From assembly GCA_036897095.1 (NCBI GenBank), contig JAYMSP010001351.1, positions 1 through 33,104 on the forward strand: 33,104 bases of DNA. The letters are read 5' to 3'. The translations under genes were made by a program, and so were the position numbers. How positions within the stretch are numbered: position 1 is the stretch's first letter; each line of letters opens with the position of its first letter. Source of the stretch: Plantago elongata. Its lineage: Eukaryota; Streptophyta; Magnoliopsida; Lamiales; Plantaginaceae. Below the pieces are notes generated by a model that saw only the letters and a list, made by a program, of their open reading frames with translations, made no database searches and was not told the origin of the DNA. Shown one piece after another: positions 11,200-18,832 of the stretch.

Positions 11200-11840
11200 T
11201 TAAGTGTTACTGTCTGTCTTTCTGCACCTGAGGCCGTTTATTACTGTCTGTCTTCCTGCTTCTGAGTCCGTTTAGTGTTATTGTCTGTCTTGCTGCACCC
11301 GTGTTTGTTAGTGTTCCGGTCGGTCTTCCTGTACATGTGTCTGTTCAGTGTTACTGTCTGTGTTTCAGTGCTTGTGTCTGTCCTTTGTATTTGTCCTCAG
11401 GAAATTATGTGACTTTATTGACCGTCAATCGGCATCTGCTGTTTGACCGTGACTTGTTACCCTCCACTTGGCATCCTTGTCTATTGTTGCATCCCGCCAT
11501 CCGGCATCCGTGTTTTGACTCTGTTAACCGCCATCCGGCACGTGTATTTGACTTTGACGACCCGCCACCCGGCACTTGTGTTTACCTTTGTTGACCGCCA
11601 TCCGGCACTTATGTTCGACCTTGTTACCCGCCAACCGGCATTCTGGTTGATGCGTTGGCCGCCACTGGGCACTTTGTTTATCTTTGGTACCTGTTGTTCA
11701 TCTCTCTTGATTGTACTGTCCGCCATTCGGCGATATTAATTGTCAGTGTTCTCGGCCACTTGGCACCAGTGATTGTCTCGTGTTCTGCCCTCCTGTAATC
11801 GTGTTTAGTCTTGTGATCGCCAGTTCGGCGCTTGCTGGAA
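11200..11840 (+). repeat. tandem array of about 34-bp units inside the LTR
   Basis: The first part repeats TTACTGTCTGTCTT (11207, 11241, 11278, then weaker). The second repeats CCGCCATCCGGCA-type units starting at 11494, 11528, 11562, 11595, 11628 and about 11659, with weaker copies near 11422, 11461, 11720, 11755 and 11818. Spacing is 31-37 bp, mostly 33-34. The array creates a repetitive minus-strand frame (GWRV...-type), which is a by-product rather than a gene. Confidence 0.8.
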
Positions 11841-12597
11841 TCTCTGAATATGTGAATAAGTGACTTGTACGTGTACTGTTTTACCTGTTTGATCCGATCC
11901 TGGTAACCTGACTGATAAGCCCTCTACGGCACCCCGTGATAGTGATATGCCTCCGTGGCATCCTGTGTGGCTATCCAGGTCCGTGTTAAGTGTTTCTAGT
12001 GTGGGCCCAGGGACAGCTGGTATAGTTGGGACCAGACGGAACGGACCAACGGTCTGGCTATATCTCCTGTACCCACAGATCCCCGGACGCCCCAACGGTA
12101 TGGCCGGCGCAGGTGATCAGTATCGTTCCGTGTACCGGGCCGACATGGACTTAAGCATGTCGTCTGACTGAGTGCGAGGTCGCTCCTCGACGGAGTAATA
12201 AGGTAGTCAAGTTGCCCTTCGTGGCCATCCTGTGGCGTTTAATGGTTGGTATCTATTTCGTGAAATTATTGAAAATCCAGGATCAGAAATCTGTTTTGCG
12301 TGATAAGTGTTTCGTGTTTTCTTGTCAGAAGTGAACTATGTTTTGAATTAGTGTCCGTGTATGTTATTTCGTGTGTCTGAAAATTATTACTCACTAAGTC
12401 TTGTGACTTACCCTCTCTGTCATGTTTTGTTCTTTCCATTCTCCAGGTAATGATTGCGAGAACATGGTAGACGATCGGGTAGAATGACCAGGCGTGTAGT
12501 AACCAGACCAGACCTTTTTCCGTTGCCGTGTTTTGTTTGTTTAGAAATTATTGTATCGACAACTGCCCTACCTTTGTACAATTACCAATATTACGTT

Positions 12598-12610
12598 AAT
12601 AAATAAATAA
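12598..12610 (+). terminator. poly(A)-signal-like sequence of the plus-strand LTR
   Basis: AATAAATAAATAA lies about 130 bases before the LTR 3' end, in a TTTGT/ATT-rich context typical of plant polyadenylation regions. It probably marks the end of the R region. Confidence 0.4.
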
Positions 12611-12737
12611 GTTTGTATTATGTTATTTCTGGTTATGGTTTCCCCTTATCCGGCACTGATCGATCAACCGCGCTTCGGGCGGTTGGGACCCCACTGAGGT
12701 GGCACCCGATCCGGTACCACCCGGACGGGGCGGTACA

Positions 12738-12742
12738 GAAGG
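12738..12742. repeat. 5-bp target-site duplication GAAGG, right copy
   Basis: This is an exact repeat of the five bases before the LTR start. It is immediately followed by CACTAACCGG, the older LTR's donor-like region read backwards. Confidence 0.85.
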
Positions 12743-12971
12743 CACTAACCGGAGCAATTGGTTGCGAGTAACGACACTAATCCGGTGAAATGAAGGTGCG
12801 GTGAGAGATGGTGGCGGTGTGGTGTGGCAGTCGAGGCTGTGCGGCGGTGATGGGTGGCGGAAAGAGGCGGAAGAGAGAAATTGGAGCAGTGGTGATAGAA
12901 CGGGCGAGGGAAAGAGAGCGTGATAATTTTTCCGGTTGGTGTTGGCGTGTGAGGACAATGGAGGGCAGTCC

Positions 12972-12982
12972 GGTATTTATAG
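12972..12982 (-). promoter_or_regulatory. TATA box of the minus-strand LTR promoter
   Basis: Read on the minus strand the sequence is CTATAAATACC, with a CT-rich leader behind it (12960 down to 12780). It matches the TATA region of the plus-strand LTR in position and setting. The leader is now separated from its downstream part by the nested insertion. Confidence 0.55.
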
Positions 12983-13633
12983 GGAGGAGGCGCCGACCCC
13001 CTTGGGCGGAATCCTTATGCGTGTCCCTCCATGCATCCACTGCGCCTCCGTCTACGCGCCACCCGTCCGACACGCGTTCTTCTCTGGGTTATGCATCAGT
13101 GCGGTGGGGCATTTTGGTCCTTTCGGCCGGCGGCCGGCGGCTCCTTCACGGAGAAGAAATATGGCGGGTGGTCGGTTTCTCGTAGCTTGGGTGGAATTGA
13201 CGGAAATGGGAATGGAAAATGGGAAGGGACTTGGGGAAGAAGGAGATAATTTTAAGGGCATATGGGTCATTTCGCAAGTATATAAACCTGGCTTCTTCTG
13301 GACTCCAAATGGCTCGTAAATAAATTCCGAAAAATGAAAATTTGATATCCGAGACGATCCTGGATACGAACTGGACTAGGATCAAAAATAAAAAAATAAT
13401 TTTTTATTATTTTATTTTTATCATTATTTTATTAATTTAATATCAAGTAATTACTTAACTCTTATTCGTAATTAACTGGCGGGTATAACCGGCCGTTAAT
13501 TTCCGAATTCAACTCGTTGGTAATGGTCAAATATATTCGTGCACGTCGAGTCCGTAGTCAAGGATCAGTTAAAATAATAATATTATTACTAAATTAATTG
13601 CGGATACACGTAATAAAATTCACGGCTCTTACC

Positions 13634-13947
13634 CGTTGGGCCGGCAGGGTTACACATGACTGTCCCACCACTCGGTATGATATTGTCCGCTTTGGGCCGG
13701 ATCCCGCACGAATTGTTTTTTGGGTTTCCCCAAAAGGCCTCATACCATAGTAGAGTGGTGGTCTACATATAAGCCCATCATCCCTTTCACTCATTAGCGA
13801 TATATGGAATGTTGGGTATTACAATCTACCCCCTTACAATCTCCACGTCCTCGTTGAGCTTTCTTGAGGGTTATCCCAGGACCAACCATACGTGCAGGAC
13901 TCTAGAGGTGGCCCCTACGAATTCAAGAGGTGGCTCCCACCGCCCAT
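13634..13947 (+). repeat. repeat R, copy 2, right fragment
   Basis: It resumes at CGTTGGGCCGGCAGGGTTAC and follows R copy 1 through GGTGGCTCCCACCGCCCAT. Identity with copy 1 is roughly 90 percent by eye. It breaks off after CGCCCAT, where gypsy reverse-transcriptase sequence begins. The last 70 or so bases of R (to TATCATT) are missing here and do not reappear beyond the gypsy LTR at 18083, so the junction looks like a deletion or recombination rather than a clean insertion. Confidence 0.7.
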
Positions 13948-14534
13948 GGTCTTCCCGAACTCTTCTTTGAACATCTTGTTCATAATTCTTTGATATGTAG
14001 CTCCGACATTTTTGAGTCCAAATGGAATTACCTTGAAGCAATATACTCCTCTTGCGGCGAAGAAAGCTGTCTTCGGGACATCCTCATGTGTCATCCGAAT
14101 CTGGTAGAAGCCTTGATAAGAATCCATGAAACTTAGCAAAGCACATCCGGCTATAGAGTCTACCAACTGATCGATTCAAGGTAATGGGTACGGGTCCTTC
14201 GACAAAATTTGTTGAGCCGAGTAAAATCATTACACATCCGCCATTTTCCCGGGGACTTCTCGACCAGGACAATATTGCATACCCAATCCGAGTATCATAC
14301 CTCCTCGATGTGTCCGGCTTTCAGTACCCTATCTACTTCCGCAGCAAAGATAGCATCTTCAATCGGACCAAAATCCTTTATCTTCTGTCGGATATGTTTG
14401 ACCGTAGGATCCATGTTCAGACGGTGAACAACTACCCTCGGGTCTATCCCTTTGAGGTCATCTCTGCTCCAAGCAAAGATATCTAAATTTTTCCTTAGAC
14501 AGGCTATCAGTTTTAGCTCCACCTCTAAGTTCAT
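13945..14534 (-). pseudogene. reverse transcriptase, 5' part, truncated and frameshifted
   Basis: The segment 14534-14295 gives ...DIFAWSRDDLKGIDP and IRQKIKDFGPIEDAIFAAEV, the N-terminal RT region of plant gypsy elements. At 14290-14160 the VEKSPGKWRMC...DFTRLNKFC region is present, but only by changing frame. At 14166-13945 it reads SFMDSYQGFYQIRM, with the first catalytic Asp in motif A, then CFKVIPFGLKNVGATYQR and MNKMFKEEFGKTM. Family members usually continue here into EVYVDDM, and the copy stops exactly before that motif, so the YVDD catalytic pair is lost. Confidence 0.85.
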
Positions 14535-14767
14535 TTCTGTACCAATCCTAGTCTTTTTGTCTGGATTTCCCTCAATGACCTGTACTTCTTTGAGGGTCTC
14601 GTGGGACTCTATCCGGACGGACTTAGGAAACTTGTGATCTAATGCTCCTACCCCAATTTCAGTCTTCGAAGGTTGTGTTGGGTTTGGAACTTTGGAGATC
14701 GCCAGTACCGGATTGGCAGCTATATTTGTGGATAATATGTAGCATTTCCAAACCTCTCGTCTATTTT

Positions 14768-15190
14768 CTAGTTCCTCTCCGACCCCATAAGGAGTGGGGA
14801 ATTTGACTCGGTTGTGTAATGGGGATGAAATGGCTCGGAACTGATTTGGCCAGGTCGTCTGAAGATAAGATTATAGTTAAATGCCTTGTCCACCACGAGG
14901 AACAATACAGTCTGGGTCACTCTTCTCGGAGAGTTACCCATGGATACTTGTAACTTGATGGTCCCGATGGGCGTGACAATTGCTTCTCCGAACCCGAATA
15001 GAGAAGTGTGTACTTTACCATACTCGATATCTCCCAAATTCATTTGGTCAATGGTCATCTTGGAGATGATATCCGAAGAGCTTCATGTATCCACTAATAC
15101 CTTATTGACCTTGTAAGTGGCAATGACTAGTGAAATTACCAACGGGACGTTGGGAGGTCGGGTATCCCCGCCTCTGGGTGTCGGGGGTGG
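14768..15190 (-). pseudogene. retroviral-type aspartic protease, active site lost
   Basis: The minus-strand frame reads VNKVLVDT, then a TGA stop at 15085-15083, then SSSDIISKMT. The usual VDTGSS motif has therefore become VDT-stop-SSS: the catalytic Asp and Thr remain and the Gly codon is a stop. Downstream, TIKLQVSMGNSPRRVTQTVLFLVVD and YNLIFRRP match the second half of these proteases, where YNxIxGRP is usual; R replaces the G. The domain lies between the zinc-knuckle segment and RT, as expected for gypsy polyproteins. Confidence 0.8.
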
Positions 15191-15344
15191 TATTTCACTG
15201 TCGTCAAAAGAGATGATGTTTGACCCCCTCGGGGGCACTGGAATCCGTACTAGATCACCATTCAGGATATCTTGAGATGTCTTTTCCCTAGCATTCCGGC
15301 TGTCCCCTCCACTCGGTCCTCTGGCTATAGCATTGATAACGCTG

Positions 15345-15686
15345 CTATAGGTAGATTCTCATAATCCCTTTCATCCAATACTCATCATACCTTCTTGCTT
15401 TGGGAGGTGGAGTGTTTTTAGGAGGAGGCGGGAGTGTCATGGATTTGTGTCTCGGACTTCTTTCATCCCTTCCGGATGGGCCATGTTCTCTCTTGAAGTA
15501 CGGATCCTTCAATTGCACATTCCGGATCAATGTTTCAATCTCCGCTTTGAGTTGGATGCATTTCTTAGTTGGATGTCCAGTTTGCTTATGAAAAGCACAA
15601 TAAGCCTTTGCTTCCTTTCCCTTTCTATTGTTGATGAAGAGTCTAGGCCATTGGATATCCAGGTTCTTCTCTACCATTATTGACAA
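15345..15686 (-). pseudogene. gag C-terminal part with Cys/His knuckle
   Basis: The 113-codon frame contains KAYCAFHKQTGHPTKKCIQLK, a C-x2-H-x4-H-x4-C variant found in Tat-type gag proteins and thought to bind nucleic acid. A Pro-rich segment (PPPPKNTPPPKARRYDEYW) follows. The segment is continuous with gag on one side and protease on the other, but the frames do not join without shifts or stops. Confidence 0.75.
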
Positions 15687-15914
15687 AATCTCTTCTATCA
15701 GACGGTTAAAACGAGTGTATTCAGCATATCCCCTAGGAGGAGTACGCTCCCTTCGGGGTTCATGCTTACCTCGGTTATCCTTCCTTGAGTCGGGTTTCCA
15801 AGTATTAGGTGCCTCTTGCCTGACTAGTTCCTTAGCTCTTTTCTGTCCGGCTCTAACAGGGACGTTCCTTCAGAACTCCACTCCATACAAGACATGATCA
15901 CAAATGTCTTCAAG

Positions 15915-16544
15915 CTACTTCTCATTCATAATCTCTTCCTTGGATAGTTTCTTCCGGAGGTCATGGTTACTGGTGTTAGCATACAGGTGACGACCCCGTT
16001 CCTTAATGTTATGCGCCTCTACTTGTCGAACCTCTGAATTAAACCTATCCAAGAAGGTCCGAAGATCTTCATTCTCGGATTGAATGATACCAGCCAAGTG
16101 TTCCACCGATCTTTTCCTTCTCTTAGATTTTTGGAATCTTTTAAAAAAGAGTGCAGATACATCATCAAAAGACTTGATGGATCCGGATGTAAAGCTTGTC
16201 CACCAGTCCATTGCTTCTTCGAAGAGGGTGGTAGAGAAGTTGAGTGCCTTGAGGTTATCATTTAACCTGTTAGTATCCATCTTGGACTCGTAACGAGTAA
16301 GATGAGATGCCAGACAACTATCCCCATAATATCGTTCCAAATTCGGGATGGTACACTCCGGAGGTTTTTGCTCTCTTCGAATTGTTGTGCTCAACGGGTT
16401 CGGGACTCTGGTGGTCATCTTCTCTTGCGCATTCACCATTTTGCTGAGTTTGACCATTTCAGTTTCCAGGGCCTTTTGTTGGATAAAGATTTGTTCAGGT
16501 GTCAACCTTTCTCCTGTCCTCGGATCCAAGATGGTTCCGGGCAC
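15915..16544 (-). pseudogene. gag capsid-like domain (retrotransposon gag family)
   Basis: This 209-codon frame carries the plant gypsy gag core: PECTIPNLERYYGDSCLASH, FSTTLFEEAMDWWTSF with its paired Trp, ALFFKRFQ, and HLAGIIQSENEDLRTFLDRF. It resembles PF03732. In a live element this protein would assemble the virus-like particle in the cytoplasm. It is the longest intact frame left in the element; flanking gag segments are in other frames. Confidence 0.85.
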
Positions 16545-16655
16545 CTGCTCCGCCCTTATCTTAACAACACTTTCTTCATGATCATCAATTCTCCTCGGAT
16601 TTGAGGTTATCTGGTTTTCCCTGACAGGTTCGGCTATAGCCCTTGCGGGGCTCCT

Positions 16656-17182
16656 TTATTGCTGGTCTCGGGAGTTGGTTCTCTGATTGATCACATGATG
16701 GAGCTCATTATCTCGAGTGACTTCCCCAATTCTTTCCCTTACTGGTCTCCTTTCGAGCCTCGATTGTGCAGGCTCTGCTTGCTCAGGGGCTGGTTGAGGA
16801 GGTGTTGGCTGGACATTGTTTGAACCTAGGCATCCTTGGATGACATTCAGTAGTAATCTGAATTGGTTGTTGTTCATCCCGAATTCGTAAGGAGAAATGA
16901 CAGTTCCATTCGGCAGAGTGAAGTTCCTCCCCACTAGTGGTCCGTGCGCTCCTGATGGAGGAGGTTGTTGGGTAGGAGGAGCCTGGTCACTTGTGGTGAT
17001 GTCCGGAGGAGCCTCCTGCAGGAAGTAGTTGACGTATGCCCATCGCTGGGTCGACTCCTTCCTGCTCGGATGGTGCTCCGAGCCGCTGTGGTTTTCCGAG
17101 TAGGAGGTCTACCTCGGGGACGTCTTATCGGTGTACGAGTCGGAGGTAAAGCTATTCGAGCTGATCTTCTTGGTCTTGTCAT
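16656..17182 (-). pseudogene. gag N-terminal leader, frameshifted
   Basis: Two frames share this region: an upstream Arg/Pro/Thr-rich stretch (TRPRRSARIALPPTRTP) and a downstream stretch (GRNFTLPNGTVISPYEFGMN...QAEPAQSRLERRP). Their position between the primer-binding-like site and the gag core suggests one original leader broken by a frameshift near 16934. I recognise no domain in the leader. Confidence 0.55.
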
Positions 17183-17227
17183 TCTTCAGGAAGGGAACAA
17201 TCCGAGTTTCTTGGCTTTTCATTTCGA

Positions 17228-17245
17228 TTCCCACAGATGGCGCCA
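17228..17245 (-). other. primer-binding-like site next to the 5' LTR
   Basis: Read on the minus strand it is TGGCGCCATCTGTGGGAA, beginning a few bases after the LTR end (TCAACA). TGGCGCC matches the 3' end expected for a tRNA-Asp type primer. The match beyond the first seven bases is imperfect, as is common in Tat-group elements. Confidence 0.6.
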
Positions 17246-17249
17246 ATTA

Positions 17250-18082
17250 TGTTGAGGTAAAAGCCCCAACCCTCGGGTATAACCAAAAACCATCTAAGTC
17301 CACCAGATTAAGGTCCTCAAGCAAAGGTAGTATTCAACTTCAAGCTCAAACACCTAAGATCTAACCCTGCACAAGTAACTAGTGTGTGTGTGGGTGGGGG
17401 GGGGGGGTTAGGACCTTTAGACTTGGCTTGCCTAGGATGAAGCCGGATGTGAGAATTTACTCGAGAGTGATTATGAATCGACTCAGTAAAAAAGAAGGTC
17501 TAAAGTTTATAGTAAAGTGAGAAGATCCAGTGAGCTTGTTGATTTACCTTGGGAAGTGTGCTCTATTTATAGAGATTAATTTCCATTTAGGGGTAGACCT
17601 CTTGAATTGTGCCAAGTGTAGGGCTAAGATTAAGCCAACAAGGCTTAATTAAGCTCATGAACCATACTATTGTCATAACCCATCTACCATTTGGATCTCA
17701 AGTCTAGATTAGTCATTTTGTAGGATCTTTGAGGGCAACTTTGTCCTCTCGTCTGCGGAGACATCCGAGGGAATGTTCCGGATCTAAACGTCCGGAACTG
17801 ATTGTGCCCTCCTCTACTGACATGCTATGATTTGTCACACTTGGTTCTCTTTAGGTTCGGATGTAGACTCATATGTGTTTGTGGTCCGGACCTGCCTCCT
17901 TTCGGATGTAGTATTTTGGTCCGGATATCCCTATCACGGTATTATTGTAAGTTTTGGCATGTCTTGACCTCGGATGGGCTTTAGCTCGGATCCTCGAAGC
18001 CTTGTCCTTGTAATACTGTGATATCTTAGGATCCATTCGTGAGATATCCCAATAACGGTTTAAACATATTCCCGTATCAACA
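17250..18082 (-). repeat. 5' LTR of the gypsy element (833 bp)
   Basis: The ends are TGTTGA at 17250 and TCAACA at 18082, a perfect short inverted repeat of TG...CA type. The LTR is rich in CCGGA(T/C) motifs (TCCGGATCT, GGTCCGGA, TTCGGATG). A G12 run lies at 17396-17407 after a TG-rich stretch. The sequence after the outer end is AGATC; its partner duplication would be at the lost 3' end and cannot be tested. Confidence 0.75.
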
Positions 18083-18319
18083 AGATCTTCACTTGAAGTC
18101 ATATGTCACATAAACAATTTTTACTCAGCAAAAAACAAGACAAAGGACAAAAATAACAATATAATTAAGCTTCTAACAACTACTAGTTTTTAAAAATATA
18201 ACAGCTATATTTCAATTTCATATGAAAGCCTAATGTTATACATCAATTACATATGGGTCTTCATGTGCCTTGCACGTGACACCCAATTCCTTATGTATAT
18301 TTGGCTCATTCAAAAATCT

Positions 18320-18455
18320 GATAATGGATCAGGGGTAAAAAAGAACTTTTAGCGCTTTAATCCGCCAAAAGTCAAATTCGTAGTTTTGGATGTAATTAGA
18401 TTGTATCTAACAGGGACTTCGTTACTATTGTTCAACTAACAAGAATTCATGTGTA
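18320..18455 (+). repeat. decayed fragment resembling the MULE right end
   Basis: This stretch aligns in order with 5555-5665 of the Mutator-like element: AAAGTCAAATTC, then GGATGTAATT, then CTA...AGGGA-TT and T(A/G)TTGTTCAACT versus TTGTTGATCT. Similarity is moderate, with gaps. No target duplication or opposite end was found. It lies 380-510 bases upstream of the DAD1 ATG. Confidence 0.45.
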
Positions 18456-18474
18456 ATTAATTAATCTAAAAAGA

Positions 18475-18832
18475 GGTTCATATATATTTCGTCTTATAAA
18501 ATATTATAAAATAAGTGAATATTTTTGAGAATGTCCGACGAGTTTATACCGTTTTCATGGGTAAAGGAACTCTACTATTCATTATTCGATCCAAATGCGT
18601 AAATACTGATAAACGGTTCGAATACACGGATACGGATCATATGAGCAGCCGTGAGAGAATCGTTGCAATTTCTTTTTCCTTGCCCTCTCTCACTCACACT
18701 GAATATCCAATCAATCTGACACACAAACAAAACAAAATCGAATCCATTCTTCAATTCAACCCTCTTTGATTCCGATCAGGTAGTGTTCTGTTCACTTTCA
18801 TCTTTCAAAACTAAAAGGGATTTTGGTTGAAA
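18475..18832 (+). promoter_or_regulatory. DAD1 proximal promoter and 5' leader region
   Basis: AT-rich sequence at 18478-18512 (TATATATTT, TTATAAAATATTATAAAAT) could serve as a TATA region. It is followed at about 18665-18710 by a CT-rich stretch (TTTTTCCTTGCCCTCTCTC) and then an A/C-rich leader up to AAAATGGCG. The exact start site cannot be placed. Confidence 0.4.

Larger units (their letters stand above)
8355..12737 (+). mobile_element. solo LTR, 4383 bp, nested inside the minus-strand LTR
   Basis: It starts TGTGACGACCCGG and ends GGGGCGGTACA (TG...CA), with a perfect 5-bp duplication GAAGG on both sides, so both ends are defined to the base. Order of parts: AT-rich U3 (8355-8700), CT-rich stretch, TATA box at 9029, CT-rich leader, splice-donor-like GTAAGT at 9321, long T-rich stretch, a tandem array of about 34-bp units at 11200-11840, the block CTCACTAAGTCTTGTGACTT at 12390, and a poly(A)-signal-like AATAAATAAATAA at 12598. 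There are no internal coding genes; the short open frames are chance. The length and the TGTGACGACCC start fit long-LTR Ty3/gypsy families, but lineage cannot be proven without an internal domain. Excision of this segment rejoins the older LTR seamlessly. Confidence 0.88.
6240..13633 (-). mobile_element. solo LTR of a gypsy-type family, split by a nested LTR
   Basis: It is made of 6240-8354 and 12743-13633 (about 3.0 kb) and reads on the minus strand from 13633 to 6240. The flanking duplication is CGTTG (6235-6239 and 13634-13638); the shared flank is 8 bp if ACC is counted. The 3' end, reverse complemented, is GGGCCTTACA. The 5' end is GGTAAGAGCCG, so the expected initial TG has apparently mutated. 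Its first 900 bases align with 8355-9320 of the plus-strand LTR: AT-rich U3, GGGTCATTT/GACCAAAAT block, TATA box, CT-rich leader and a GGT(T/A)AGTGC donor-like site. Near its 3' end CTCACTGAGTCTGTCGACTT matches CTCACTAAGTCTTGTGACTT of the other LTR. No gag or pol is present, which fits LTR-LTR recombination. Confidence 0.7.
13945..18082 (-). mobile_element. Ty3/gypsy retrotransposon, 5' half only (Tat-like)
   Basis: On the minus strand the order is 5' LTR (18082-17250), a TGGCGCC primer-binding-like site, gag, a zinc-knuckle-like Cys/His segment, aspartic protease and the first part of reverse transcriptase. The element ends at about 13945, inside RT. The rest of RT, RNase H, integrase and the 3' LTR are absent from the window. 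Frames are broken by stops and shifts. The gag style (PF03732-type), CAFHKQTGHPTKKC motif and RT sequence suggest the Tat group of plant gypsy elements. The copy cannot be autonomous. Confidence 0.85.

Noticed and set aside
11481..11726. Minus-strand frame with repeated GWR motifs looking like a repeat protein
   Set aside because: It is the translation of the 34-bp tandem array. The period is not a stable multiple of three and there is no start context.
12808..13319. Plus-strand frames of 125-127 codons
   Set aside because: They lie antisense to the promoter and leader of the minus-strand LTR and match no protein.
8355..13633. Large inverted repeat suggesting a giant foldback DNA transposon
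   Set aside because: Two separate target duplications (GAAGG and CGTTG) and promoter order show two solo LTRs in opposite orientation, one inside the other.
16302..17364. Plus-strand frames of 77-100 codons
   Set aside because: They are complementary-strand shadows of the gypsy gag region.
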